Assembly (NCBI GenBank): GCA_002471275.1 | Contig: DKPQ01000020.1 | Span: 124,001-188,000 of the forward strand | Length of the DNA stretch: 64,000 nucleotides | Reading direction: 5' to 3' | DNA from: Flammeovirgaceae bacterium UBA7330 | Lineage (GTDB): Bacteria > Bacteroidota > Bacteroidia > Cytophagales > Cyclobacteriaceae | Translations under genes and position numbers: made by a program | In this document: positions 62,618-64,000 of the stretch, piece by piece | Position numbering within the stretch: the first letter of the stretch is position 1 | Layout: every line of letters starts with the position of its first letter | The notes under the pieces: model-generated | Databases searched by the model: none | Told to the model about the DNA's origin: nothing | The model's input: only the letters and a program-made list of their open reading frames with translations

Positions 62618-64000
62618 GTGCAATCTTCTTCAAATCTAGTCTTTAAAGATTACATCCCCAATCAAGTAATGCTACTTCCTCCCTCATTGGAGGAGTTAAT
62701 TGAGGAGAATCACCCGGTACGGGTGGTCAACGATGTAATCGACCGTATCAATGTTGAACCATTACTCAAGCAATACAAGCCTGGCGGAACATCAGTGTAT
62801 CACCCAAGGATGCTGCTCAAAGTGCTTGTTTATGGGTATTTGAGCAATATCTATTCTTCCCGGAAGATGGAAGCAGCACTGAAGGAAAATGTTCACTTCA
62901 TGTGGTTGTCAGCTATGAACCGACCCGATCATAATACGATTACACGGTTCAGGAGTGAACGGCTTAAAGATGCTCTACGACAGGTATTCGGTCAGGTGGT
63001 AGAGTTACTGGTTGAAGAAGGGCTGGTTAGCATCAAAAACATTTATACTGATGGGGACCAAAATAGAGTCTAGTGCCAATAAATACACTTTTGTTTGGGG
63101 CCGAGCCATCAAGACCAGCAAAGAGCGTATGGCAAAGCAGTTGGATGAACTATGGGACTACACACAAAAGCTGGCAGAAGAGGAATTAGCCGATGAGTCT
63201 AAACCAGATTTTAAGGAAATTGATCGTGAGAAAGTAACCCATACCATTGAGAAGATTGACAAAGCCCTGGAAGGTAAGCCAGTGAGTAAGAAGGTCAAAC
63301 AAAAGCTCAACTACGCCAAAAAGAGCTGGCCAGCCAAACTTGACGAATATGCCGAAAAAGAAGCCATAATGGGTGAGACCAGAAACAGTTACTCCAAGAC
63401 AGACCATGGAGCAACTTTCATGCGGATGAAGGAAGACCATATGCTTAACGGACAATTAAAACCTGCTTACAACTGGCAGATCAGCACCTCAGACCAGTTC
63501 ATCCTCAATTACAGCATCCACCAAAAACCCTACAGACACACTTACCTTAAAACCACACTTAGAACACTTTAAAGACTTATATAACACCTATCCAAATTCC
63601 ATCTGTGCAGATGCAGGATACGGTAGTGAAGAAAATTATGACTACCTGGAAGAGCAAAATATTGACAACTATGTGAAGTACAATTATTTTCACAAAGAGC
63701 AATCAAAAAAATGGAAGGAAGATCCCTTCAAGTCACAAAACTTATTCTATAATGAAGAGCAGGACAAACTATATTGTCCGATGGGCCAGCCGATGGACCG
63801 AATTGAAGATCGGAAATCAAAAACTTCAGGAGGTTATGCACAAACTTATGCACGATATCAGGCCAGAAACTGTAATGGATGTCCGCTAAGGGGCTCCTGA
63901 TCAGGATCGTACCATGATGGTAGATGAAAACCTGGGCCAATTGTTTCTTACTTCCGGATTCTCCAACTATGTGAAGGCACGTGGGTATAAGCTACATTTC
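62618..64000 (+). pseudogene. IS1182-family transposase, frameshifted, 3' end outside window
   Basis: Three successive frames make up an IS1182-type DDE transposase. The first has N-H-P-V-R-V-V-N-D-V-I-D and Y-H-P-R-M-L-L-K-V-L. The second has T-K-I-E-S-S-A-N-K-Y-T-F-V-W-G and K-L-N-Y-A-K-K-S-W-P. The third has A-D-A-G-Y-G-S-E-E-N, K-Y-N-Y-F-H-K-E-Q and C-N-G-C-P-L-R. Breaks are explained by one extra base in each of three runs: G4 at 63053-63056, A5 at 63523-63527 and G4 at 63890-63893. After the last one similarity fades. It is not functional as read. Confidence 0.85.

Larger units (their letters stand above)
62510..64000 (+). mobile_element. IS1182-family insertion sequence, right end beyond window
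   Basis: Begins at the probable terminal repeat GAGGGTGTCTCAAAAG. Next is an inner hairpin AGGCCGAGA/TCTCGGCCT (62562-62589) that could block read-through into the element, then the transposase frames from 62618. The right end is not reached, so target duplication and length cannot be judged. Confidence 0.75.

Overview
The window reads as a chromosomal segment of a Bacteroidota bacterium, most likely a marine or brackish member of the order Cytophagales. The evidence is the gene content (rpsU-xerC-hpf, rpmG-DUF4295-ftsY, a Bacteroidota-type dihydroorotase, many lipoproteins and outer-membrane barrels), the promoters (TTTG, 19 bases, TAnnTTTG, perfect at three sites), the near absence of Shine-Dalgarno sequences, and a sodium-pumping decarboxylase operon. 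The assignment rests on recognising families; no database search was possible.

Layout. 1-5.35 kb: tail of a YD-repeat-like protein, then a six-gene minus-strand operon for a Na+-translocating decarboxylase (oadG, oadA, a small barrel, oadB, a haem-binding protein, a TIM-barrel isomerase). 5.5-10.15 kb: rimP-nusA-infB with a perfect promoter and a terminator-like leader hairpin. 10.2-13.3 kb: cysS facing rpsU-xerC-hpf across a shared terminator. 13.3-19.1 kb: glyS, a lipoprotein, two frameshifted genes (an MtfA-type peptidase and an AAA ATPase) and dgt. 19.2-25.6 kb: an MMPL transporter, ileS and lspA. 25.6-28.7 kb: a cloverleaf-like palindromic element, a DMT transporter, a RNase H-fold exonuclease and a SRPBCC/GyrI protein. 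28.7-34.0 kb: envelope genes (sulfatase, lipoprotein, barrel, a large unrecognised secreted protein). 34.1-41.2 kb: a hydrolase-OsmC fusion, a DUF697 protein, a DUF4190 lipoprotein, ftsY, and ribosomal protein genes split by an M1 peptidase. 41.4-57.5 kb: rocD, a DUF2975/HTH/CPBP/hemB operon, an M20 amidohydrolase with a divergent GroES, rmuC, CPBP, a TANGO2-like gene, gcvP, an M28 peptidase and dihydroorotase.

57.6-64.0 kb differs in kind. A tRNA-His gene is followed by its terminator, a tandem 11-base repeat, and accessory DNA: an orphan gene, an orphan ParB-like protein, decayed IS256 and IS3 transposases, a TlpA-type thiol-oxidoreductase lipoprotein, a divergently transcribed 61-residue peptide with a double-glycine leader and a six-cysteine core, and a frameshifted IS1182-family element running off the window. 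It looks like an island inserted beside tRNA-His. The leader-peptide/TlpA pair is the most interesting candidate system here.

Frameshifts: every indel that could be placed to the base (in the mtfA-like gene, the ATPase gene and the IS1182 transposase) lies in a homopolymer, yet the much longer core coding sequence shows none. That favours real gene decay over sequencing error, but reads should be checked.
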